DNA of 64,000 nt from Gaiellasilicea sp963707575. GTDB lineage: Bacteria > Actinomycetota > Thermoleophilia > Gaiellales > Gaiellaceae. The position numbers and the translations under genes were made by a program. Positions 25,468-34,298 of the stretch are shown here, piece after piece. Below the pieces are notes generated by a model. That model was not told the DNA's origin. It saw only the letters and a list, made by a program, of their open reading frames with translations, and ran no database searches. Position 1 is the first letter of the stretch. The number at the start of each line of letters is the position of its first letter. The stretch covers positions 310,001-374,000 of the forward strand of contig OY970171.1 of the NCBI GenBank assembly GCA_963707575.1, in the 5' to 3' direction.

Positions 25468-26055
25468 TCAAGACTCCACGGCGAGCGATTTTCTTCCCTC
25501 GAGTTGCTCTCGGAGCCGGCCGAGGCACCGGGAGATGCGGCTCGCGATCGTCCCGGGCGGCAGGTCGAGCGCCTCGCCGATCGCGCGGTAGCTCTCGTCG
25601 CGCGTGAAGAAGCGGTCGAGGATCTCGCGGCAGTTCCCGGACAACGTCTCGAGCGCGTCGCGGACGGCGAGCGCCTCCTCGAGCCGGTGCAGCTCGTCCG
25701 CGGCCTCCTCGGCGATCGTCTCCTCGTTCAGCTCGGCGTCGCGCGAGGTCAGGCGCAGGCGGTCGATGCAGAGCCGCCGCGTCAGCTGCGCCAGCCAGGG
25801 CCGGAACGCCTCGTCGTCGCGCAGCGTCCCCAGCCGCTCGTAGACGCGCGCGAACGTGTCCTGGAAGACGTCCTCGGCGTCCGAGGGCGGCAGGCGGAAG
25901 GCCTGTACGGCGATCGCGAACACGTAGCGGGAGTAGCGGTCGACGAGCTCCGCCCACGCGGCCTCGTCGCCGGCGCGGCAGCGCGCCAGAACGTCGGCGT
26001 CGCCGCCCGCGCTCACCCCCTGAACGTCATCCACGAATGCGACTCTAAACGCCAT
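25468..26055 (-). CDS. ECF-type sigma-70 RNA polymerase sigma factor
   Basis: 195 aa from ATG 26055 (an earlier start would overlap the YdeI remnant). Region 2 is at about 35-100 (RYSRYVFAIAVQAF, DAEDVFQDTFARVYERL, FRPWLAQLTRRLCIDRLR), and region 4 is at about 125-185 (LSGNCREILDRFF, SYRAIGEALDLPPGTIASRISRCLGRLREQL). Regions 1 and 3 are absent, as expected. The linker is acidic (NEETIAEEAADELHRLEE). It heads the operon with the 84-aa protein, cyclodeaminase-like protein, S8 peptidase and GAF protein, which are its probable targets or controllers. Confidence 0.92.
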   Translation of the reverse strand: MAFRVAFVDDVQGVSAGGDADVLARCRAGDEAAWAELVDRYSRYVFAIAVQAFRLPPSDAEDVFQDTFARVYERLGTLRDDEAFRPWLAQLTRRLCIDRLRLTSRDAELNEETIAEEAADELHRLEEALAVRDALETLSGNCREILDRFFTRDESYRAIGEALDLPPGTIASRISRCLGRLREQLEGRKSLAVES

Positions 26056-26065
26056 CCCGCTGACT

Positions 26066-26435
26066 TTAGGCGTCGGCGGCGTCCCAGCGTCCGTCGGCCC
26101 GCGCCCGCTCGACCTCACGCAGCCCGGCGGGACGCATCTCGCCGCGCTCGATCAGCGCCTCGGCCCTGGCCCGGTTGAGCTTCGACCAGTTGCTTCGGGC
26201 CCGGCGGGGCGTGAACCGCTGCAGGTGCCAGTGCTCGTCGAGCCCCTTCGCCAGACCGTCGATCCAGCCGTGGCAGAGCGCAACCTCCACGGCCTCCGGG
26301 TAGGTGACGCTCGGGCTGGCCCGAGCCCTTCTTGGCCAGCTTGACCCAGACCTCCTGGGCCGCGGAGCCATGCTGCTCGAGCCAGGCGTGCCACGCCGCT
26401 CGGTCCTCGAAGGCGATCGGGTTGCCGGCCTCCAT
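26066..26435 (-). pseudogene. YdeI/OmdA-family protein, broken by one extra base
   Basis: The first 36 codons (MEAGNPIAFEDRAAWHAWLE to VWVKLAKKGSG) and the rest (SVTYPEAVEVALCHGWIDG, WHLQRFTPRRARSNWSKLN, GLREVERARADGRWDAA) are in different frames but form one continuous family member. The shift is at the CCC at 26320-26322 (GGG on the coding strand): removing one base restores the reading through KGSASPSVTYPEA. The spot lies in a 7-bp hairpin (26309-26326). It is otherwise full-length for the bacteriocin-protection/YdeI family, so it is a recent mutation or a consensus error. Confidence 0.8.
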
Positions 26436-26457
26436 GCCACCCGATCATCGCAGGGGC

Positions 26458-27418
26458 TCAGATCCAGTCGCGCCGCTTGGCCACGACGATCACGAGGGGT
26501 GCGAGGGCGACGATCAGTGCGACCACCACGTAGAAGATCCAGTTGGTCTCGAACAGCCCGACTTTGAAGTTCATCCCCAGCACGCCGGCCACGAGCGCTC
26601 CGGGCAGCAGGATCACCGAGGCGAGCGTCAGCACCTTCATGATCTCGTTCGTGCGCTGGCCCGTCCGCGCGATCAGCACGTCGAAGGAGCCGACCACGGC
26701 CTCGCGCGCATCCCGCGCCTCCTGGACCGTCGACTCGAAGCGGCGCAGCAGCGCCTGGAAGCGCTCGCCCGAGTGGTGGTCTCCGAGCGCCTCCAGCTCG
26801 GGATAGGTGAGCGCCACGAGCGGCGAGCGGTGATGGGCGAGCGCGCGGCGCAGGACGCCGACCTCCTGACGAATCGCGATCAGACGTTCGATGTCCTCCT
26901 CGGGATCGGCGTCACCTCGCATCGCGCGAACCTCGAACTCCTCCAGGCGCTCCTCGATGCGCTCGAAGGCATCCGTGTACGCCCCGAGCACCCAGTCCAG
27001 CAGCGCCGCGAGGAACGACGGGCCGTCGAGCTCGCCCGGTGTGCCCCGAGCCGGAGACGCGCTCCGTGAACTCGTCCAGCACGGGCACCGGACGGTCGTG
27101 GGCGGTGAGCACCCAGTTCTCGCCCACGACGCACTCGAGCGGCACCAGCTTGCCGTCCTCCGCGTCGGGCGCGAACGCGGTCACGTGGATGTACGCGCCG
27201 TGATCGGAGAAGACGGCGGCCGCCGACGACGTCGACGCGAGCCCGTCGCGCGTGTCGTGATCGAGACCGAACTCGTCGGCGACCGCCTGCGCGCTCTCCT
27301 CCGAGGCGCGGTCGACGTCCACCCAGAGCAGCATCGAGCCACGCAGCCGCCGCGGCCGCTCGGTGAGACCGCCGAGCTGGTGGACTCGGTCTCGATCGAA
27401 GAGGATCACGTCGCTCAC
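26458..27418 (-). pseudogene. CorA-family Mg2+/Co2+ channel, broken by one extra base
   Basis: The N-terminal cytoplasmic half (from GTG 27418, SDVILFDRDRVHQLGGL to LDEFTERVSG) and the C-terminal half (SFLAALLDWVLGAYTDAF, then the coiled coil and two TM helices with VLGMNF) are separated by a frameshift. The extra base is in the CCCC at 27044-27047; deleting one restores SGSGTPGELDGPSFL. The GMN signature at the pore mouth is intact, and the C-terminus KRRDWI is basic as usual. Only one base prevents a full 319-aa channel. It lies 22 bp upstream of the similarly broken YdeI gene. Confidence 0.85.
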
Positions 27419-27457
27419 GACCTAGTCGCCCTACCCCACGCGCCGAGACCGAACCAC

Positions 27458-28108
27458 CTACCCGGGCAGCGGGTCGTCGCGAGCGCCGACCACCGGGGCG
27501 TCGACCCGCGTTCGCGAGCGCTCGATCAGCACGGCCGCGGCGGCGAAGCAGACGAGCCCGACCGGGCCGATCGGCGGCGGGTGGATCGCGAACAGCGCTG
27601 CTCCTCCGACGAGCAACGTCACCGGCCAGCCCGCTCCGGAGCGGCGGAACGCGACCGCGGCGGCGATGGTCGCCACGACCCAGCTCAGGACAGTCACGAT
27701 CAACGCGACCGACGGGTCGGTGACGAGCCAGTGCTCGTTGTAGTCCTGGATCGCGTCGGCGACGACGGCCTGCTCGGCGGCAGGCAGCCCGTTCGCGTAC
27801 TGGACGAGGATGCCGGTGCCGACGCCGACGGACACCTCGTAGGCGGTGAAGAAGACGAGGAAGAAGGCAACGGCGACGCGGCTCACCAGCGCGGCGCCGC
27901 CTTCGAGGCCTCGCAACAGGACGAAGACGGCGATGCCCAGCAGCGGCAGCAGGAAGAGCATCCCGGCGTGCACGAACAACCAGGCGTCCACGTCGCCACG
28001 TACGCCCTCGTAGACGTTGCTGCCGCCGGCGGGATGCCACAACAAGATGACTGCAAGCGCCAGCGGGATCGCCACGAGGAACGCGAGCCGAAGGCGGACG
28101 AAGGTCAT
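27458..28108 (-). CDS. Hypothetical membrane protein
   Basis: 216 aa with about five hydrophobic helices: an N-terminal LRLAFLVAIPLALAVILLW, then HAGMLFLLPLLGIAVFVLL, VSRVAVAFFLVFFTAYEVSVGVGTGI, SVALIVTVLSWVVATIAAAVAF, and a final PVGLVCFAAAAVLI. A short acidic loop (EQAVVADAIQDYNEHW) lies between helices 3 and 4. I recognise no family or catalytic motif. It starts 10 bp after the hydrolase stop and is probably the third gene of the MMPL-hydrolase operon. Confidence 0.65.
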   Translation of the reverse strand: MTFVRLRLAFLVAIPLALAVILLWHPAGGSNVYEGVRGDVDAWLFVHAGMLFLLPLLGIAVFVLLRGLEGGAALVSRVAVAFFLVFFTAYEVSVGVGTGILVQYANGLPAAEQAVVADAIQDYNEHWLVTDPSVALIVTVLSWVVATIAAAVAFRRSGAGWPVTLLVGGAALFAIHPPPIGPVGLVCFAAAAVLIERSRTRVDAPVVGARDDPLPG

Positions 28109-28118
28109 CGGCTGCGCG

Positions 28119-29417
28119 TCAGCGCTCGAGCAGCGCGTCGTCGAGGAAGCCCACGACGCGGCGCTCGTACTCCTCCGGCGCGGTGGTGATCCCTGCGACG
28201 TGCTGGCCGTTCGGGACCTCCCAGATCCCCTTCGGCTCGCGCGCGGCCGCGTAGAAGCCCTGGTTCGGCACGGTCTCCGTGCCGCCCTGGCCGTGCTCGC
28301 CGTAGACGAAGAGCACGGGCGTCGGCGAGATCTTCGACACGTCGCTGTGCAGGCTCGGTGGAGGAAGCTGGTTCGTGAAAACGGTCAGGGCAGACGTGAG
28401 CACGACCTGGGTCGGGAAATCGAGGAGCCGATCCGACAGTCCGGGGTTGTCGAGCTCGTCGCGCAGCGACTGACCGCTCGCTCCCTCGGAGACGACGGCC
28501 GCGAACGCATCGGAGTCGGCCGCCGCGTGGATCAGCATCTCGCCGCCCACTGAGAGGCCGATCGCGCCGATCCGGTCGGGGTCGACGTCGTCGCGCGACT
28601 GGAGGTATGCGGCCGCGGCGTGCAGGTCGCGGTCGCCGCCCCAGCCGAAGATGTTCGGATCGCCGTCGCTCGCACCCTCGCCACGGCGGTCGAAGAGCAG
28701 CACCCCGTAGCCGTTGCGGACGAGCATCCGCGTCTGCTTCTGGGGGCCGGAGCGGCCGGGGACGACCATCACCGTCGCGCCGTTTCTCGACGGGACGAAC
28801 CAGCCCTGGAGCCGGAGGCCGTCGGAGGTCGTGAACGACACGTCCTCGTGGGCGGCGCCGAGGTCCGGCGTCGGGACGTGCGCTCGGAACGTGTGCGTGA
28901 CGACTTGGGCGATCACGACGGGGAACATGATCTGGGTCGCCACGAGCAGGCCGGCGATCGTGAGCAGGAGGCGCCTTCCGTACCGCCACCGCCGGCTGTC
29001 GTCCGTGCGGCGTGTCCTCCAGAGCGTCACGATTCCGAGGCCGACGAGCACGACGCCGGCAGCGAGCGACAGCCACCCGGTGAAGTCGTCGCCCGAAGCG
29101 CCGCCGTTGATGGTGTAGTACACCGCCTCCACGCCGCTCGCGATCCCGAAGACGCCGAGGACGAGAGCCCACGCCGCACGTGCGCCGGGCCGCAGGCGGC
29201 GATAGACGACTGCGATCCCCACGACGAGGGCGATCGGCAGGAGCATCAGGTAGTGGTCGCCCGCCGACACGCCCGGCTCGGGTTGGAGGAAGGCGTCGTC
29301 GACCAGGTGCAGGGCGACGACGGCAAGCGCCGTCTGCGCCAGCCCGGCCTCTGTCGCCACCCACGCCCACGCCTCGCCGAGCGACCGCGGGACGTCCTGG
29401 TGGGCGACGTGGGTCAC
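28119..29417 (-). CDS. Membrane-anchored alpha/beta hydrolase
   Basis: 432 aa from a GTG overlapping the MMPL stop (GTGA). Residues 1-175 hold about five TM helices (ALAVVALHLV, LLPIALVVGIAVV, AWALVLGVFGIASG, LSLAAGVVLVGLGIV, LLTIAGLLVATQIMFPVVIA). Residues about 190-430 are an alpha/beta-hydrolase fold: VMVVPGRSG (oxyanion region), nucleophile S289 in GLSVGGE, a likely Asp in FVYGEHGQGG, and a His in NGQHVAG. The catalytic part follows the last helix, so its side of the membrane depends on an odd or even helix count. It is paralogous to the gene at 43253-44575 over its full length. The substrate is unknown; an envelope ester or lipid is plausible. Confidence 0.85.
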   Translation of the reverse strand: MTHVAHQDVPRSLGEAWAWVATEAGLAQTALAVVALHLVDDAFLQPEPGVSAGDHYLMLLPIALVVGIAVVYRRLRPGARAAWALVLGVFGIASGVEAVYYTINGGASGDDFTGWLSLAAGVVLVGLGIVTLWRTRRTDDSRRWRYGRRLLLTIAGLLVATQIMFPVVIAQVVTHTFRAHVPTPDLGAAHEDVSFTTSDGLRLQGWFVPSRNGATVMVVPGRSGPQKQTRMLVRNGYGVLLFDRRGEGASDGDPNIFGWGGDRDLHAAAAYLQSRDDVDPDRIGAIGLSVGGEMLIHAAADSDAFAAVVSEGASGQSLRDELDNPGLSDRLLDFPTQVVLTSALTVFTNQLPPPSLHSDVSKISPTPVLFVYGEHGQGGTETVPNQGFYAAAREPKGIWEVPNGQHVAGITTAPEEYERRVVGFLDDALLER

Positions 29418-31657
29418 GACGCGGGCACCGGCGGGGCCTCGACGGGCTCGAGCTGCTCGCCGTGCTCGAGATGCGGCAGCCACTCCAGCCACTTCGGCAG
29501 GTACCAGTTCCACTCGCCGAGCAGCTTCATCGAGGCCGGCAGCAGCACGCCGCGGATGATCGTCGCGTCGATCAGGACCGCGGTCGCGAGCCCCACGCCG
29601 AACTGCTTGAAGATCATCATCCCGAGCGTGGCGAAGACGGAGAAGACGGCGACCATGACGATCGCCGCGCTCGTGACGACGCCGGCGGTCGACTTGATCC
29701 CGTGCGAGATCGCCTCGTCGGTCGTGGCGCCGCCGTCGTAGGTCTCGCGGATCCGGCTCAGGATGAAGACGTGGTAGTCCATCGAGAGCCCGAACAGGAT
29801 CACGAACAGCAGGATGGGCAGGAACGGGTCGATCCCGGCCGTCGACTCGAAGTCGAGCAGCCCCTTGCCGTAGCCGTGCTGGAAGACGAGCACGAGCACG
29901 CCGTAGGCGGCGCCGACCGACAGCAGGTTGAGCACGATCGCCTTGAGCGCGATCACGATCGAGCGGAACGCGAACAGCATGAGCAGGAACGCGAAGACGA
30001 GCACGAATCCGAACACGAGCGGCACGACCGACCTCAGCTTCGTGCTGAAGTCCTTCGACTCCGCCGTCAGCCCGGTCACACCGGACTCGACGCCCGGGAC
30101 GGCCCCCAGCGTTGCCGGAAGGATGTCGTCACGCAGCGCCGCCAGCGCGGCGTTCGAGGCGGCGTCGGTGCCGTTGCCGTCGATCGGGATGGCGATGTTG
30201 GCGACGGTCGCGTCCTCGTTCAGGTCGACGGTGATCGGCTGGTGCATCCCTCCCGCGGCGAGCGCGCTCTCCTTCAGGTCGTCGATCGCCGCACGCACCT
30301 CCGGTGCGTTCACGTTCGGCGCCCCGACGACGACGTTGGCGGGGATCTCCGTGCCGGGGAAGGCCGCCTGGAGCCGCTGGTAGGTCTGCATCACCGGGAG
30401 CGACTGCGGGTACGAGTCTGGGCCCGCGAAGACGGTGCGCAGCTGCAAGGCGGGGATGGCGAGCGTGACGAGCAACCCGCCGGCCAGGACGACCGACAGC
30501 ACCGGACGGCGCAGGACGCGGTCGATGATCGCGCCCCAGATCCGGCCCTCGCCGCGGTCGCGCCGCAGTCGGCCGACGAACGGGACGCGTAGCCGGTCGA
30601 CGTTGTCGCCGAGCTTGGACAGCACGGCGGGCAGGACCGTCAGGGAGCCGACCATGGCGACGGCGACGACGAGCATCGTCGCGAGCCCGAACGAGGCGAA
30701 GCCCTTGTCGCCCGTCAGGAACATGCCGCCCATGGCGACCATCACGGTCAGCCCCGAGATGAGCACCGAGCGGCCCGACGTGGCGGCTGCGGCCTCGAGC
30801 GCCGCTTGCTCGCTGCGGCCGGCGGCCCGCTCCTCGCGCTCTCGCTTGAGGTAGAAGAGCGAGTAGTCGACCCCGACTGCGAGTCCGATCAGGAGCACGA
30901 TCGCGGGCACCGACTCGTCCATCGGCAAGAGGTAGCTCAGCGGCCCGAGCAGCCCGAGCGTCGCGAACACGGCGGTCAGGGCGAGCAGCAACGGGATCCC
31001 GGCGGCCACGAGCGCTCCGAAGGCGATCACGAGGATGAGCAGGGTGATCGGGACGGAGATCATGCCGGCCTTCTTCAGGTCGTCCAAGAACGAGGCCGTC
31101 AACGCCTTGTCGGCGCTCGCATCCCCGAAGCCTCCGACGAAGAGCTCGGGGTGGGCGCTCTGGACCTTCTCGATCGAGGCAGTGACGGGATCGATCAGAT
31201 CGGCCGCCTTGTCCGAGTCGCCGCGGATCTGGTACTCGACGAGGGCGGAGCGGCCGTCCTCGGAGATCTGGCCGGCGTTCTCGCTCACGAGCGGCGAGCG
31301 GATCTTCGTCACGGCGTCCTGAAGGACGAGCGCGGCCACGACGTCGTCGATCGCCGCCTCGAAGGCAGGATCGTCGGCCTGCAGCGAGGAGCTCTGGACG
31401 AGCACGCTCTCGCCGGCCGGCTGCTCGAAGCCTTCGGCCAGAAGCTTGTCGACGCGGCCCGACTCGCCCGGGCCGGCGGTGTCGAGATCGATCGTCTGCG
31501 TCCCGACGGCAGTGCCGATCGCGAACGCGACCACGACGAACCCGAGCCAGCCAAAGATGGCGATCTTGCGGTGTCGCGCGCTCCAGCGCGCCATTCGGGC
31601 GGCGATGTTCGTCGCGGGCCTCTGGGTCGCCTCGTCGTGGTTCACACGCGTCGTCAT
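29414..31657 (-). CDS. MMPL/RND-family transporter
   Basis: 747 aa, the two-repeat RND layout: one N-terminal helix, an extracytoplasmic loop (about 60-200), five or six helices with VGVDYSLFYLKRERE, a second loop (about 420-560), then helices with GLSMDYHVFILSRIRETYDGG. The D-Y pairs in both repeats belong to the proton relay of MmpL proteins. These export lipids or drugs by proton antiport. The gene has the conserved 43-bp element 59 bp upstream of its start and is followed by the hydrolase with overlapping codons. The C-terminal end WNWYLPKWLEWLPHLEHGE is typical of the family. Confidence 0.93.
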   Translation of the reverse strand: MTTRVNHDEATQRPATNIAARMARWSARHRKIAIFGWLGFVVVAFAIGTAVGTQTIDLDTAGPGESGRVDKLLAEGFEQPAGESVLVQSSSLQADDPAFEAAIDDVVAALVLQDAVTKIRSPLVSENAGQISEDGRSALVEYQIRGDSDKAADLIDPVTASIEKVQSAHPELFVGGFGDASADKALTASFLDDLKKAGMISVPITLLILVIAFGALVAAGIPLLLALTAVFATLGLLGPLSYLLPMDESVPAIVLLIGLAVGVDYSLFYLKREREERAAGRSEQAALEAAAATSGRSVLISGLTVMVAMGGMFLTGDKGFASFGLATMLVVAVAMVGSLTVLPAVLSKLGDNVDRLRVPFVGRLRRDRGEGRIWGAIIDRVLRRPVLSVVLAGGLLVTLAIPALQLRTVFAGPDSYPQSLPVMQTYQRLQAAFPGTEIPANVVVGAPNVNAPEVRAAIDDLKESALAAGGMHQPITVDLNEDATVANIAIPIDGNGTDAASNAALAALRDDILPATLGAVPGVESGVTGLTAESKDFSTKLRSVVPLVFGFVLVFAFLLMLFAFRSIVIALKAIVLNLLSVGAAYGVLVLVFQHGYGKGLLDFESTAGIDPFLPILLFVILFGLSMDYHVFILSRIRETYDGGATTDEAISHGIKSTAGVVTSAAIVMVAVFSVFATLGMMIFKQFGVGLATAVLIDATIIRGVLLPASMKLLGEWNWYLPKWLEWLPHLEHGEQLEPVEAPPVPAS

Positions 31658-31715
31658 CGGTGCTCCTCTCGGCCGTGCGCAGGTGACTTCACGTTCGCAC
31701 CGGGGCCGCCGCCCA

Positions 31716-31758
31716 GGAAGGCGGGAGACTTCCGGTTTCGAGGGGCGGGTTTCTGGTG
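31716..31758 (-). promoter_or_regulatory. Conserved 43-bp element, site A (upstream of MMPL)
   Basis: On the plus strand it starts GGAAGGCGGG and ends CGGGTTTCTGGTG; the same ends and exactly the same length occur at 43204 and 44609. Read towards the gene it is CACCAGAAA...CCCGCCTTCC. About 17 bp after the TTCC a second weakly conserved block (GCGAACGTGAAG) occupies a -10-like position. This suggests an activator site joined to a -35. It lies between the response-regulator stop and the MMPL start. Confidence 0.75.
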
Positions 31759-31759
31759 G

Positions 31760-32404
31760 CTACGAGCGCAGGTACATGAGCACCGCGAGCACGCGGCGCG
31801 ACTCGGTGCCCGTGGAGGGCAGCCCGAGCTTTCCGAACACGCTGGAGACGTACTTCTCCGCCGAGCGCAGCGTGATCACGAGCTTGTCGGCGATCCCCTG
31901 GTTGGAGCGGCCCTCCGCCATCAGCTCGAGCACCTCCCGCTCGCGCGGCGTCAGCTCGGCGAGCGGGTCGTCGCTGCGCCGCTTCGCGATCAGGGTCGAG
32001 ACGATGGTCGGATCGATGGCCGAGCCGCCGGCACCCACACGCCGGACGGCGCCGACGAACTCGTCCACATCGCCGATCCGGTCCTTGAGCAGGTAGCCCA
32101 CGCCTTCCGCGGAGTCGGCGAGCAGCTTCATCGCCAGCCCCAGCTCCATGTACTGCGAGACCACGAGGACGCCCACCGACGGGTGGGCGGCGCGGATCTC
32201 GACGGCCGCCCGGATGCCCTCGTCGCTGTGGGTCGGTGGCAGGCGGATGTCGACGATCGCCACGTCGGGCGCGTAGCTGCGCACTTTCAGCATCAGCTCC
32301 TCGGCGGTCGCGCAACTGCCCACGACGTCGAGCCCTGCGCTCTCGAGCACATGTCCGATCCCCTCGCGCAGCAGCACGCTGTCCTCGGCGATCACGGCAC
32401 GCAT
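31760..32404 (-). CDS. NarL/LuxR-family response regulator
   Basis: 214 aa. The receiver domain (1-120) has phospho-acceptor D52 (VAIVDIRLP), an early Glu-Asp pair (AEDSV) and the conserved Lys in GYLLKD. The C-terminal LuxR HTH (about 150-197) reads LTPREREVLELMAEGRSNQGIADKLVITLRSAEKYVSSVFGKL. Its start overlaps the kinase stop by about 13 bp, so the pair is translationally coupled. It is the best candidate for binding the 43-bp elements upstream of MMPL, the ABC exporter and the second hydrolase, since site A begins immediately after its own stop codon. Confidence 0.93.
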   Translation of the reverse strand: MRAVIAEDSVLLREGIGHVLESAGLDVVGSCATAEELMLKVRSYAPDVAIVDIRLPPTHSDEGIRAAVEIRAAHPSVGVLVVSQYMELGLAMKLLADSAEGVGYLLKDRIGDVDEFVGAVRRVGAGGSAIDPTIVSTLIAKRRSDDPLAELTPREREVLELMAEGRSNQGIADKLVITLRSAEKYVSSVFGKLGLPSTGTESRRVLAVLMYLRS

Positions 32405-34173
32405 GGGATCTCCGCCCTCACCCGCGTTCCGCCTCCCTGCGGGCTCCACACCCGCAGGCGGCCGTCGAGCGTCTCGACGCGGTCGGCCAGCCCGCGCAGC
32501 CCCGTGCCGCGCTCGGTATCGGCGCCGCCCAGGCCGTCGTCGACGACCTCGATCACGACGACGCCGTCCTCCCGTGTCACCTCGACGGACGCCGAGGACG
32601 CCGCCGCGTACTTGCCGATGTTCGTGAGGCACTCCGACACGAGGTAGTACGCGGCCACCTCGATCGCCTCGGACAGGCGGCCGTCGGTGGTCACCGTGAG
32701 CAGCACGGGGACCGGCGCCCGCACCGTGAGCGATTCGAGGGCGACCTCCAGCCCATGGCCGCTGACGACGGCCGGGTGCAGCCCGCGCGCGAGCTCGCGG
32801 AGCTCCTCGAGCGACGCGCCCACCTCGCGGCGTGCGAGATCGAGCCGCCGGCGCGCATCCTCGTCGTGGCCGAGCCGCTCCTCCAGCATCCGCAGCTCGA
32901 GCGACAGCGCGACGAGGCGCTGCTGCGCGCCGTCGTGCAGGTTCCGCTCCAGCCGCTGCCGCTCCTTCAGCCCTGCCTCGACGATCCGCGCCCGCGAGCC
33001 ACGCAGCTCCAGGAGACGTGCCCGCAGGTCGACGTGCAGGCGTGCGTTCTCGATCGCGATCGCCGCCGCCGCTTTGACCGCGAACAGCAGCTCGGGCTCG
33101 TCGAGCAGCGACCGGTCGTGCACGAGCGCCGCCACGTGATCCCCGTCGCGGTCGATCAGAGTCGTGGCCTGGCGGCCGTTCCCGTCCGGGAGGTCGACGG
33201 GAAGAGCCTCCAGGTCGGCGTAGCGACCGAACTCCGGCAGCCAGTAGGCGAGCGTCGCGGAGGGGTCGCGCAGCGCACGTGCGATCGCTGCCCGCAGCTC
33301 GGCCGGAGCCGGATCGGAGCGCAGCTCGACGAACAGCTCTCCGACGGACGAGCGGGCCAGGCGCGAGTGCAGCAGACCAACCAGGAAGGCGATGGGCGCC
33401 AGCCCGAGCGTGACGAAGGTGGCCCAGCGGATCTGCGGGACCGCGGGGCCGCCGAAGACGAGGGAAACGAAGAGGAACGAGATCATCAGCAGCCCGAGCG
33501 CGAACGCATCGACGAGCAGCGCGAGCGAGCGGCGCAAGGGCCGCCCGGAACGCCGTCTGCGGACGGCGAGGACGGCGACGCCGGCCAGGCACGCGCCGCT
33601 CACGATCAGAAGCTGCGTGTGCGTGGCCCAGTCGGTCACGCCCTGGTTCGCCGAGAGCTCGAGCAGGTTGCGCGGCCCGAAGCCGCCGAAGGCCAGCCGG
33701 AAGAACTGGAGCCCGATCGCGGCCGCGTAGGCGGTGCCCACGAGACGGCGCTCGAACCGCGTTTCCAGCCGGCCGCTCGGGAAGGCCAAGAACACGTGCA
33801 GGAAGAGCACGGGCGGCAGCAGGTCGAAGACCTGCCCGATCGTGAAGGCGACGTCGTTCGTCGTCCACGAGAGCGTCGTGACGTAGTTCACGAAGCCCGC
33901 CACGATCATCAGCGGCCCGAACCGGCTCTCGGGCCGCCGCCACCACGCGATCAGGCCGCAGAAGACGTAGGAGAGGGTGATCCAGTCCGCGAGCAGCGCG
34001 ATCACGAGCGGCTCGCCCAGCTCGGTCCCGATCGCCTCGTTCCGCAGCGCGAAGACCAGCGAGGACGCGCCGGCGGCACAGCCGGCGAGCGTGAGCGCCC
34101 AGAGCGCGGCGGGCGTCGGCGGTCGGCCGGCGACGGGTTCAGCGAGAGAAGCGGGCGCAGCGATGGTCGCCAT
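32392..34173 (-). CDS. Sensor histidine kinase (HisKA_3 type) with N-terminal multi-TM domain
   Basis: 593 aa. Residues 25-270 contain about seven to eight TM helices and little periplasmic loop, so the signal probably arises in or at the membrane. A degenerate GAF-like segment covers about 290-380. The HisKA_3 helix has phospho-acceptor H413 in ERNLHDGAQQRL, and the HATPase ends with VVDDGLGG and GTGLRGLADRVETL. This is the LiaS/NarX class, often reporting envelope stress. The two-component pair directly precedes the MMPL operon on the same strand. Confidence 0.92.
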   Translation of the reverse strand: MATIAAPASLAEPVAGRPPTPAALWALTLAGCAAGASSLVFALRNEAIGTELGEPLVIALLADWITLSYVFCGLIAWWRRPESRFGPLMIVAGFVNYVTTLSWTTNDVAFTIGQVFDLLPPVLFLHVFLAFPSGRLETRFERRLVGTAYAAAIGLQFFRLAFGGFGPRNLLELSANQGVTDWATHTQLLIVSGACLAGVAVLAVRRRRSGRPLRRSLALLVDAFALGLLMISFLFVSLVFGGPAVPQIRWATFVTLGLAPIAFLVGLLHSRLARSSVGELFVELRSDPAPAELRAAIARALRDPSATLAYWLPEFGRYADLEALPVDLPDGNGRQATTLIDRDGDHVAALVHDRSLLDEPELLFAVKAAAAIAIENARLHVDLRARLLELRGSRARIVEAGLKERQRLERNLHDGAQQRLVALSLELRMLEERLGHDEDARRRLDLARREVGASLEELRELARGLHPAVVSGHGLEVALESLTVRAPVPVLLTVTTDGRLSEAIEVAAYYLVSECLTNIGKYAAASSASVEVTREDGVVVIEVVDDGLGGADTERGTGLRGLADRVETLDGRLRVWSPQGGGTRVRAEIPCVP

Positions 34174-34298
34174 CGTGGGCTCCGTCCTGCAGGGAACGAG
34201 GTAGGCCCCAACATCGACACTAGCGCTGCTTCCGCGCGATTACCAGCGTGGCGGCCCGGGGAGCGAAGCGTTGAGTTCCACGATCCGAGGAGGATGGA

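Noticed and set aside
26066..27418. Programmed frameshifting in the CorA and YdeI genes
   Set aside because: No slippery heptamer with a correctly placed pseudoknot is visible, and both shifts are single-base changes in C/G runs.
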